A stretch of 6,300 nt of DNA, taken from assembly GCA_030151565.1 (NCBI GenBank), contig JASLDM010000065.1:1-6300 (forward strand). Reading direction: 5' to 3'. Positions 1 to 5,198 of the stretch are shown piece by piece. The stretch comes from Flavobacterium sp. (GTDB lineage Bacteria > Bacteroidota > Bacteroidia > Flavobacteriales > Flavobacteriaceae). The position numbers and the translations under genes were made by a program. Every line of letters begins with the position of its first letter. Within the stretch, counting starts at the first letter, position 1. Under the pieces are notes generated by a model that made no database searches, was not told the DNA's origin, and was given only the letters and a program-made list of their open reading frames with translations.

Positions 1-1178
1 CCTTGTCCTGAAATATTAGCAACACGACCTGTTCCGTTATCTTGATTAAATACAACCTGTATTTTATTATGCAATTCTGGATGATCAGCAACAAAAGCAC
101 GCGAACCATTTAACCCTTGTTCTTCACTTCCCCAATTACCGATTAAAATAGTACGCTTTGGATTAGGCAATATTTTCTTCAAAATACGTGTAGCTTCCAT
201 CATTGTGATAATACCCGTTCCGTTATCAGTAGCTCCTGTTCCTCCATCCCAGCTGTCTAAGTGTGCCGATAAAATAACGTACTCATCAGCTTTCTCACCC
301 CCTTTTAACTCAGCAATAGTATTGTATGTTTTTGCAGTACCCAAATCTTTAGATTGTACATTCACATTAATCTTTGGTGCTTTGCCATTCTCTGCTAAAC
401 GGAACAATAATCCGTAATCTTCCACTGACAAGTCAATTGTAGGCACTTTCATTGTTTCTGCTCCAAAAATTCTATTTGCCCCCATTATACCTGTCCAATA
501 TGACATAACAATACCAGCAGCTCCAGCTTCTTCTAAAACTTTAGGTAATTCCTTAGCTGAATATCCTGTATTAGCAATTCGTTGGTTCCATTCTTCAGCA
601 TCTGTTCTACGTTGCTCCTTCATCTTATCATAAGACTCAGCTGTTGCATACTCTTTCCATTGGTAATCTGGTCTTCCAGAAAACTGATGTTGAGAAATCA
701 TTACAAACTTACCTTTCACTTTTGGTAACCAAGCGTCAAACGCTGCTTTATTCTTAGCATCTACTAAAACAATTACCTCTCCTTCTACACCATTCTTCTT
801 TGTAGCCGGACTCCAAGCCAATTGTGTGCCCTCTAATGACTTAATACGTGGTGCTGTCATTGTAATTTGAGTTGTACCTCTTTCCCAAGCTTTCCAAGTC
901 CCATACGCTTCATTACGAGCTTCAAGTCCCATTGCTTCGTATTGGTTAACAACCCAATTATGTGCATCCATCATTTGTGGCGTTCCTACTAAACGAGGCC
1001 CAATTACATCCATCAATTCAAAAGCATAGTTCTTTAATTGTGAATTTTCTGTTCCTTCTTTCACGATAGCATCTACTATCGGGTCAGGAGTTTGAGCCGT
1101 TGCTGAGGTTACAATTAGAAGCGAAACGCCAAGTGCAAAAACTTTTATGTCTTTGCGAATTTTTATAAAAAAAGTCAT
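1..1178 (-). CDS. Secreted M28-family zinc metallopeptidase with PA-type insert, 3' end off window
   Basis: The frame is open from ATG at 1178 to the left edge, giving 392 residues without a stop; the C-terminus lies outside. Residues 1-28 form a signal peptide: basic start (KIRKDIK), hydrophobic core (VFALGVSLLIV), and probable cleavage at ATA|Q after residue 28, so the enzyme is exported. The mature N-terminus carries GPRLVGT (60-66), as in carboxypeptidase-Q/PGCP-like M28 enzymes. Residues about 130-285 fit a PA-type insert. The co-catalytic zinc site is visible: His306 in AHLDSW, bridging Asp318 in ATDNGTG, catalytic/ligand pair Glu352-Glu353 in GSEEQG, and Asp380 in NQDNGTG. The last ligand, a His, should lie beyond the window. 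Family knowledge predicts an aminopeptidase or dipeptidase/carboxypeptidase that trims peptides in the periplasm or outside the cell; the substrate cannot be read from the sequence. The gene diverges from the EamA permease. Confidence 0.9.
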   Translation of the reverse strand, partial: MTFFIKIRKDIKVFALGVSLLIVTSATAQTPDPIVDAIVKEGTENSQLKNYAFELMDVIGPRLVGTPQMMDAHNWVVNQYEAMGLEARNEAYGTWKAWERGTTQITMTAPRIKSLEGTQLAWSPATKKNGVEGEVIVLVDAKNKAAFDAWLPKVKGKFVMISQHQFSGRPDYQWKEYATAESYDKMKEQRRTDAEEWNQRIANTGYSAKELPKVLEEAGAAGIVMSYWTGIMGANRIFGAETMKVPTIDLSVEDYGLLFRLAENGKAPKINVNVQSKDLGTAKTYNTIAELKGGEKADEYVILSAHLDSWDGGTGATDNGTGIITMMEATRILKKILPNPKRTILIGNWGSEEQGLNGSRAFVADHPELHNKIQVVFNQDNGTGRVANISGQ

Positions 1179-1205
1179 TTTCGTGTTGTTTTAATTTTCA
1201 GAAGT

Positions 1206-1236
1206 CGAAATTACATAAATATCTCATCCTTCACAA
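1206..1236 (-). promoter_or_regulatory. Candidate promoter for the M28 peptidase gene
   Basis: On the minus strand, TAATTTCG (1213-1206) matches the Bacteroidota -7 consensus TAnnTTTG at all but one fixed base. A TTG (1236-1234) lies 20 bases upstream, at the usual -33 spacing. Transcription would start near 1200, leaving a leader of about 20 nt before ATG 1178. The -33 TTG falls inside the left arm of a perfect dyad (1232-1251). Matches this short occur by chance in AT-rich DNA, so this is tentative. Confidence 0.35.
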
Positions 1237-1251
1237 TGTATAAAAATTGTG
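1232..1251. repeat. Inverted repeat CACAAT-N8-ATTGTG (possible operator)
   Basis: There are perfect 6-bp arms at 1232-1237 and 1246-1251 around an 8-base AT-rich spacer. The left arm covers the candidate -33 element of the M28 promoter. The size and placement suit a dimeric regulator binding site, but no regulator gene is present and the arms are short enough to arise by chance. Confidence 0.25.
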
Positions 1252-1262
1252 TTTTTAGCAAA

Positions 1263-1283
1263 AAGGAAATGTGTCACTTCCTT
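1263..1283. repeat. Inverted repeat AAGGAA-N9-TTCCTT (possible operator)
   Basis: There are perfect 6-bp arms at 1263-1268 and 1278-1283 with a 9-base spacer. The right arm lies about 16 bases upstream of the candidate -7 element of the EamA gene, in its -33 region. No T-tract follows, so it is not an intrinsic terminator. A regulator-binding site is possible but unproven. Confidence 0.25.
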
Positions 1284-1298
1284 AGCGTGTATATCTTA

Positions 1299-1306
1299 TA
1301 TCTTTG
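1299..1306 (+). promoter_or_regulatory. Candidate -7 promoter element for the EamA permease
   Basis: TATCTTTG is an exact match to the Bacteroidota -7 consensus TAnnTTTG. It predicts a start near 1313 and a leader of about 24 nt before ATG 1337. No good TTG sits at the expected -33 position; the region holds CTTCCTTAG, which overlaps the right arm of the 1263-1283 dyad. A weak -33 under a dyad would suit a regulated promoter, but that is inference. Confidence 0.4.
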
Positions 1307-1336
1307 TGAAATTCAAAAGGATTTAAAAAAACTGCC

Positions 1337-2242
1337 ATGAAAAATTTTAAAGGGATATTTTTTGCACTAATCTCATCAGGAACATTTGGACTTGTTCCGC
1401 TATTTTCGCTACCGCTAATGGTACCAAGTATACGTCCCGAAGGGCTTTTAGCTATTGGTATACCTACCATTTTATTTTATCGTTTTTTATTTTCTTCAAT
1501 CACCATGGGAGCTGTATGTTTGTACCAAAAAGTAAGCTTAAAAATAAAAATCCAAGACTTGGCAGTCGTCTTTTTCTTAGCTTTACTTTATGCAGCAACC
1601 GCAAAATTTATTGTAGATTCTTATGAATATATCGCTAGTGGTCTAGCCACAACAGTACATTTTTTATACCCTATATTTGTAAGCTTCTTGATGATCGCCT
1701 TTTTTAAAGAAAAGAAATCCATCATCTTATTCGTTGCAGCATTTATCTCACTTTTAGGTGTCGCTTTAATGTCTTGGCAAGGAGAGCCTTCTGCTGAATT
1801 AATTACAGGATTAAGTCTTTCAGGGATTACAGTTTTCACGTATGGACTATACATCGTAGGTCTTAATAAATCAAGAGTTTCACAAATGCCTGTGGAATCC
1901 TTAACTTTCTATATCTTATTATTGGGTTGTTTTATTTTTTTAGGCTATGCCCTAGCTACAACTGGAATACAAGCCGTTTATGCTCCTTATGATTGGTTCA
2001 ATCTTATTATGCTAGGTTTTTTTGCTACTTTTATTTCAGACTTAACCTTAGTATTGGCTGTGAAACACGCTGGCTCAACAATAACTGCGATATTAGGTTC
2101 TATGGAACCCGTTGTAGCTGTTGTAGTAGGTACATTATTCTTCGCTGAACATTTTGATTTTTACAGTGCTTTGGGGTTAACACTTGTGTTGCTTTCAGTA
2201 ACACTTGTAATTCTATTTAATAAAAATAAAACGACCTCTTAA
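1337..2242 (+). CDS. EamA/DMT-family inner-membrane permease
   Basis: The product is a 301-residue, highly hydrophobic protein with the length and ten-helix pattern of the drug/metabolite transporter superfamily. It is made of two EamA repeats, about residues 1-140 and 155-295. The first repeat ends with a helix around IASGLATTVHFLYP followed by FFKEKK. The second has the matching segment GSTITAILGSMEPVVAVV followed by FFAEHF; this small-residue/Pro helix followed by an acidic turn is the typical EamA repeat end. The C-terminus is short and basic (NKNKTTS), probably cytoplasmic. Family members export or import amino acids, nucleotides or other small metabolites; substrate cannot be assigned from sequence. 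The gene stands alone on the plus strand, divergent from the M28 peptidase. Its TAA overlaps the stop of the convergent gene by 4 nt and lies in a terminator loop. Confidence 0.9.
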   Translation: MKNFKGIFFALISSGTFGLVPLFSLPLMVPSIRPEGLLAIGIPTILFYRFLFSSITMGAVCLYQKVSLKIKIQDLAVVFFLALLYAATAKFIVDSYEYIASGLATTVHFLYPIFVSFLMIAFFKEKKSIILFVAAFISLLGVALMSWQGEPSAELITGLSLSGITVFTYGLYIVGLNKSRVSQMPVESLTFYILLLGCFIFLGYALATTGIQAVYAPYDWFNLIMLGFFATFISDLTLVLAVKHAGSTITAILGSMEPVVAVVVGTLFFAEHFDFYSALGLTLVLLSVTLVILFNKNKTTS

Positions 2243-2254
2243 CCGAGGTTTTTT
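2234..2254. terminator. Bidirectional intrinsic terminator between convergent genes
   Basis: ACCTC (2234-2238) pairs with GAGGT (2245-2249) across the loop TTAACC. On the plus strand it is followed at once by a T-run and then a T-rich stretch. On the minus strand the same hairpin is followed by CGTTTTATTTTTATT. It can therefore end both the permease transcript and the zinc-ribbon/membrane-protein transcript. The stem is short (5 bp, extendable by A:T pairs after a mismatch). The stop codons of both flanking genes lie in the loop, at 2239-2242. Confidence 0.7.
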
Positions 2255-2598
2255 ATTTTACTTTGGAATGCCATAAATAGGCTTCCTCCAATAAAGTAAC
2301 ACAATACATCATATCCATCTGCAGTATAACGGCTATGTACGCGGGGCATATACCATTCAAAAAAAACAGCATAATATACAGCAATAGAAATCATCATTGT
2401 CCAAGAAACACGTGCCTTAATTCCTTTAATCTGAATGAGTACCCCCAATACGATCCAAAGCACTAGAGGCAAAACCAACAAATCATTACAGTAATTTTGA
2501 AAAAAAAGAGGAAGCCTAATCTCCAGTCTTTTAAAAAGATCGATGAAGACACCAATTCCCAAGAGGCCAACAAAATATCTATTAATAAAGATACTCAT
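2239..2598 (-). CDS. Small polytopic membrane protein of unknown function
   Basis: The product has 119 residues from ATG 2598. The frame stays open upstream to an ATG at 2658, but that adds 20 polar residues lying over the upstream coding region. ATG 2598 overlaps the upstream stop as ATGA, so it is the likely start, giving MSIFINRYFV. Three to four membrane segments are visible, about residues 8-22, 38-57, 65-82 and 96-111. Polar residues that look placed for function are Asn38-Asp39 before the second segment, Glu81 in FFEWYMP, and the RYTAD stretch (90-94) with Asp97 before the last. This pattern reminds me of uncharacterised ~120-residue Bacteroidota membrane proteins, some carrying an unsupported 'magnesium citrate secondary transporter' label; I would not transfer that name. 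It is probably co-transcribed and translationally coupled with the zinc-ribbon gene. Confidence 0.7.
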   Translation of the reverse strand: MSIFINRYFVGLLGIGVFIDLFKRLEIRLPLFFQNYCNDLLVLPLVLWIVLGVLIQIKGIKARVSWTMMISIAVYYAVFFEWYMPRVHSRYTADGYDVLCYFIGGSLFMAFQSKIKNLG

Positions 2599-2906
2599 GC
2601 TACAATAGCTGCTATTAACCAAGCTATAAATGCTCCTATAGCCATTGCAATTACCCAACCCATATAAATAACTTCAGAAATAACACGGACAATCAAAAAC
2701 TTATGATTACGCATTTTCGAAATGTATTGTTCTGCTCTTGATGGTCCCTTTTCCTTCTCTATCCTTGCGATTTCTTTATCTCGCTGTTCTCGCACCAATT
2801 CTCGTTGCTTAACTACCGAAAGTAAAGCTCCACAAGCTATACAGTGATCACTATCTACATTAAAAGTACCACATTGAGAACATCGAATATGAACTTGTCC
2901 ACTCAT
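2595..2906 (-). CDS. Zinc-ribbon membrane-anchored protein of unknown function
   Basis: The product is a 103-residue protein in three parts. Residues 9-25 form a zinc ribbon with Cys9/Cys12 and Cys22/Cys25 (CSQCG ... CIACG). Residues about 33-57 are a highly charged Arg/Lys/Glu helix, possibly a short coiled coil. Residues about 70-103 are hydrophobic, with one long or two short membrane segments ending at the C-terminus. The N-terminus therefore probably faces the cytoplasm with the protein anchored by its tail. The ribbon may bind zinc for structure or contact protein or nucleic acid; nothing tells which. The start ATG 2906 leaves only six residues before the first zinc-ligand region. It is the first gene of a pair, its TGA overlapping the next ATG by 4 nt. 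No clear promoter is seen in the roughly 50 nt between it and the upstream terminator. Confidence 0.75.
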   Translation of the reverse strand: MSGQVHIRCSQCGTFNVDSDHCIACGALLSVVKQRELVREQRDKEIARIEKEKGPSRAEQYISKMRNHKFLIVRVISEVIYMGWVIAMAIGAFIAWLIAAIVA

Positions 2907-2956
2907 TTTTTATCAACTAATGCGCTATTATTCTAAATAAAACGGCTATTAAACAA

Positions 2957-2985
2957 ACAAGCCTCCTAAATACTAGGAGGCTTGT
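2957..2985 (-). terminator. Intrinsic terminator after the HugZ-like gene
   Basis: A perfect 12-bp stem (2957-2968 with 2974-2985) surrounds a 5-base loop. On the minus strand it is followed by TTGTTTAATAG, a moderate U-tract; on the plus strand the flank is A-rich, so it works in the minus direction. It starts 20 bases after the HugZ-like stop and ends about 50 bases before the zinc-ribbon start, so it should largely separate the two transcripts, though read-through is possible. Confidence 0.8.
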
Positions 2986-3004
2986 AAAGATATAAATAAT
3001 AATG

Positions 3005-3553
3005 TTATTTTTTTGAATCAACATTGTGCTGACCGTGTGCCCCTGTACGGTGCTCTAATACTTCTAATTGGTCATTTACAAAATAAGCACTTCCAAATCC
3101 GTTTACATAAGCTCCTTTGATTGGTTTTAAATCAATCATAATGAAATCTTCTAAACTTTCTAATGTCTCAACAATTTTTCCGTGTTTATCTTTTAATCCT
3201 GTAATTGCTTTTTCCCAAAGCGGACTTCCCTTTTCAACTTCTGAAGCCTCACTATCAATAGTTAAACGATGACGTGCGTAAACTTGTTTACTAGCAGACT
3301 CATCTTCAATAAACATTACAGATACTTTTTTACGATCTCTAAGGTTCTTAGTATGACGCGCCATAAAAGACACTAATATTTGAAAACTTCCATCTGTCTG
3401 TACAAACGGAGCATAACTAGATGTAGGTGTTCCATCCTCATCAATAGATGCTAATACAACCGATTTAATATTATCCAATAACTCTGACACTTTTGGCGTC
3501 TTAGGTTTTACTTTTGATTGATCAAATTCGGCATGGCTATGATTGGTATTCAT
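3005..3553 (-). CDS. HugZ/HutZ-like pyridoxamine-phosphate-oxidase-fold protein (putative heme utilisation)
   Basis: The product is a 182-residue cytoplasmic protein of the split-barrel flavin-binding-fold (PNPOx-related) superfamily. Features typical of the HugZ/HutZ branch run in order: LASIDEDGTPTSSYAPFV (34-51), LVSFMARHTKNL (60-71), a stretch containing MFIED (80-84), YARHRLTID (92-100), LEDF (134-137) and GFGSAYFV (152-159). Known members bind heme and either degrade it to release iron or deliver it; a C-terminal His is the heme ligand in HugZ and HutZ. The C-terminal tail here has His168, His173 and His176, and Asp136 lies where HutZ has its partner Asp. Heme binding is thus plausible but unproven; a flavin- or other-ligand role remains possible. 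The His-containing N-terminal ~20 residues look unstructured. No TonB receptor, heme transporter or iron regulator is in the window. The gene is monocistronic by its terminator and candidate promoter. Confidence 0.85.
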   Translation of the reverse strand: MNTNHSHAEFDQSKVKPKTPKVSELLDNIKSVVLASIDEDGTPTSSYAPFVQTDGSFQILVSFMARHTKNLRDRKKVSVMFIEDESASKQVYARHRLTIDSEASEVEKGSPLWEKAITGLKDKHGKIVETLESLEDFIMIDLKPIKGAYVNGFGSAYFVNDQLEVLEHRTGAHGQHNVDSKK

Positions 3554-3598
3554 ATCGAAATATATTTTAATTAGTAACTCTTATTTATAATGATTCTA

Positions 3599-3606
3599 CA
3601 AATCTA
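3599..3606 (-). promoter_or_regulatory. Candidate -7 promoter element for the HugZ-like gene
   Basis: Read on the minus strand, TAGATTTG matches TAnnTTTG exactly. It lies in the 93-bp AT-rich gap after the aldehyde dehydrogenase, predicting a leader of roughly 38 nt. I see no convincing TTG at -33. No hairpin terminator is visible in this gap, so read-through from the aldehyde dehydrogenase may also contribute. Confidence 0.4.
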
Positions 3607-3646
3607 ATATAATTTAAACTTATTAAAAATAATAAATTGTTTATTT

Positions 3647-5026
3647 TTAAAAAAAGCGTGTAAACCAACGAACTAGATTAAGCGTTTGAGAAGAATAGGG
3701 AGGGTATTTTAAGGGGATATCGAGCCAAGTGCCTCGACTCACAACGGTTTTAGTATGAGAAAATGCACTAAAACCGAACTTCCCGTGATAATTTCCCATC
3801 CCACTTGCCCCAAAACCACCAAAAGGCAACTTGGAATTTACGATATGAACAAGTACATCATTAATACAACCTCCTCCAAACTGCATTTTATTAAGTAAAC
3901 TATGCGCTCTTTTTACATCTCTAGAAAACACATAAAAAGCCAAGGGCTTCTCTTGTTTAATGTGATATTCAACAACCTCCTCCAAGCTTTCAAAGATTTG
4001 TATTGGTAAAATAGGTCCAAAAATCTCTTCTTGCATAACAGGTTGATTCCATTTAACATCTGTTAGTAAAGTAGGCCCAATAAAACGTTGTAATTCATTT
4101 GTTTCTCCCCCAAAGGCAATAGTGCCTTGCTTTAAATACGACGACAAGCGTTTGAAATGTTTTTCATTGATAATACGTGGAAAATCTGGACTCGTTACTG
4201 GAGTCGTTCCATAAAACTTTTCGAGATAAAACTTCATACGCTCTATAAGCTCTGAAGCGATTTTACGATCTAACCAAACAAAATCAGGAGCAATACAAGT
4301 TTGACCTGCATTAACCATTTTTCCATAAACGATACGCTTTGCAGCTAAATCTATCGAAGCATCTGCCAAAACCACACACGGACTTTTTCCACCTAACTCT
4401 AACACCGTTGGCGTTAAATATTCAGCGGCTGCCTTCTGAACTATTTTACCAACCTGTGTACTTCCTGTAAAAAAGATCTTATCAAAACGTATTGCTAATA
4501 AAGCTTGCGTTTCTACCACACCACCTTGCACTACCTCTACATACTCTGAATCAAAACACGATTTAATCATCTCTTCAATCACCGCAGAAGTATTTGGACT
4601 AAGTTCAGATGGTTTTAAAACTACGCAGTTGCCCGCAGCTATAGCCGAAATCAATGGATTTAAAGCTAACAAAACAGGATAATTCCAAGGGCTAATTAAC
4701 AATACAACCCCATAGGCTTGTTGAAAAACAGCTTCTCTAGAAGGGAAATTTAGAAGTGACGCACGCACGCGTTGGGGTTTACTCCAAGATTTTAATTGCC
4801 GAATATGTGTTCTCAGTTCTTTCTTCAACATAAAGATTTCTGTTAGAAACCCTTCAAATCTAGACTTTTTAAAATCCATTTCTAAAGCCAAAAGCAATTC
4901 ATTCTCATATTTGGAAAGTGCCCTAGCCAACTTTAAAAGTTGCTGCTTCCTAAAGTTTACAGAATTCGTAGCTCCGGTAGTAAAGTAGGTATATTTAGCT
5001 GATACCAAAGCTTGAAAATCAGACAT
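3647..5026 (-). CDS. Aldehyde dehydrogenase, class-3-like NAD(P)-dependent
   Basis: This enzyme oxidises aldehydes to carboxylic acids with NAD(P)+ in the cytoplasm. From ATG 5026 it has 459 residues, the length of the short ALDH3/YwdH-type branch. Visible residues are Asn115 in SPWNYP, Lys138 in LKPSE (cofactor binding), FTGST at 186-190 (Rossmann loop), general-base Glu210 in LELGGK, catalytic Cys244 in NAGQTC, Glu334-Phe336 in EEIFGP, and PFGGFGASGMG from 401. The C-terminal LKYPPYS (439-445) resembles the tail of ALDH3-type fatty-aldehyde dehydrogenases, and the last residues (LNLVRWFTRFF) are amphipathic, which might allow loose membrane contact. The frame is open to an ATG at 5128, but those extra 34 residues match no ALDH and cover the likely promoter. 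All catalytic residues are intact. Substrate is unknown; medium- or long-chain aldehydes are a reasonable guess from the branch. Confidence 0.92.
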   Translation of the reverse strand: MSDFQALVSAKYTYFTTGATNSVNFRKQQLLKLARALSKYENELLLALEMDFKKSRFEGFLTEIFMLKKELRTHIRQLKSWSKPQRVRASLLNFPSREAVFQQAYGVVLLISPWNYPVLLALNPLISAIAAGNCVVLKPSELSPNTSAVIEEMIKSCFDSEYVEVVQGGVVETQALLAIRFDKIFFTGSTQVGKIVQKAAAEYLTPTVLELGGKSPCVVLADASIDLAAKRIVYGKMVNAGQTCIAPDFVWLDRKIASELIERMKFYLEKFYGTTPVTSPDFPRIINEKHFKRLSSYLKQGTIAFGGETNELQRFIGPTLLTDVKWNQPVMQEEIFGPILPIQIFESLEEVVEYHIKQEKPLAFYVFSRDVKRAHSLLNKMQFGGGCINDVLVHIVNSKLPFGGFGASGMGNYHGKFGFSAFSHTKTVVSRGTWLDIPLKYPPYSSQTLNLVRWFTRFF

Positions 5027-5053
5027 AGTAAAGCAATTATATTTTAACTTGTC

Positions 5054-5061
5054 TAAAGATA
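5054..5061 (-). promoter_or_regulatory. Candidate -7 promoter element for the aldehyde dehydrogenase gene
   Basis: On the minus strand, TATCTTTA matches TAnnTTTG at all but the last base. It would give a leader of about 20 nt before ATG 5026. No clear TTG is present at -33. Its position inside the longer open frame (up to 5128) supports the downstream start. Confidence 0.3.
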
Positions 5062-5131
5062 TTATTTTCTCCCTTATATAAAAACTACTTTTACTATTAA
5101 AAAATAGAACTAGCTTTAAATAAACCACTTA

Positions 5132-5171
5132 AAAAAAGGCTGTACTCTCATTTGAGAATACAGCCTTTTTT
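5132..5171. terminator. Intrinsic terminator after the leucyl aminopeptidase gene
   Basis: A 13-bp perfect stem (5132-5144 with 5159-5171) continues after one mismatch into a 4-bp inner stem, TCTC/GAGA, closed by an ATTT loop. The GC-rich part is GGCTG/CAGCC, flanked by an A-run on one side and a T-run on the other, so the hairpin can act in both directions. In context it ends the minus-strand aminopeptidase transcript 27 bases past its stop and insulates the aldehyde dehydrogenase gene. Confidence 0.9.
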
Positions 5172-5198
5172 AAAATTATATAACGTTTAATTACAAGA

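Noticed and set aside
205..417. Plus-strand open frame of 70 codons
   Set aside because: It is antisense to the catalytic domain of the M28 peptidase, whose frame is clearly coding with intact zinc ligands; the composition is that of a shadow frame.
1263..1283. AAGGAA/TTCCTT dyad as an intrinsic terminator
   Set aside because: No T-tract follows on either strand, the stem is only 6 bp, and no gene ends there.
1282..1470. Minus-strand open frame of 62 codons over the 5' end of the permease
   Set aside because: It overlaps the EamA start and its promoter region, has no recognisable features, and looks like a chance antisense frame.
1621..1854. Minus-strand open frame of 77 codons inside the permease
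   Set aside because: It lies entirely antisense within a clear EamA coding region and shows no domain or start signal.
3557..3564. Second -7-like element (TATATTTC on the minus strand) just before the HugZ-like start
   Set aside because: It would place transcription initiation at or inside the start codon and matches less well than TAGATTTG at 3606-3599.
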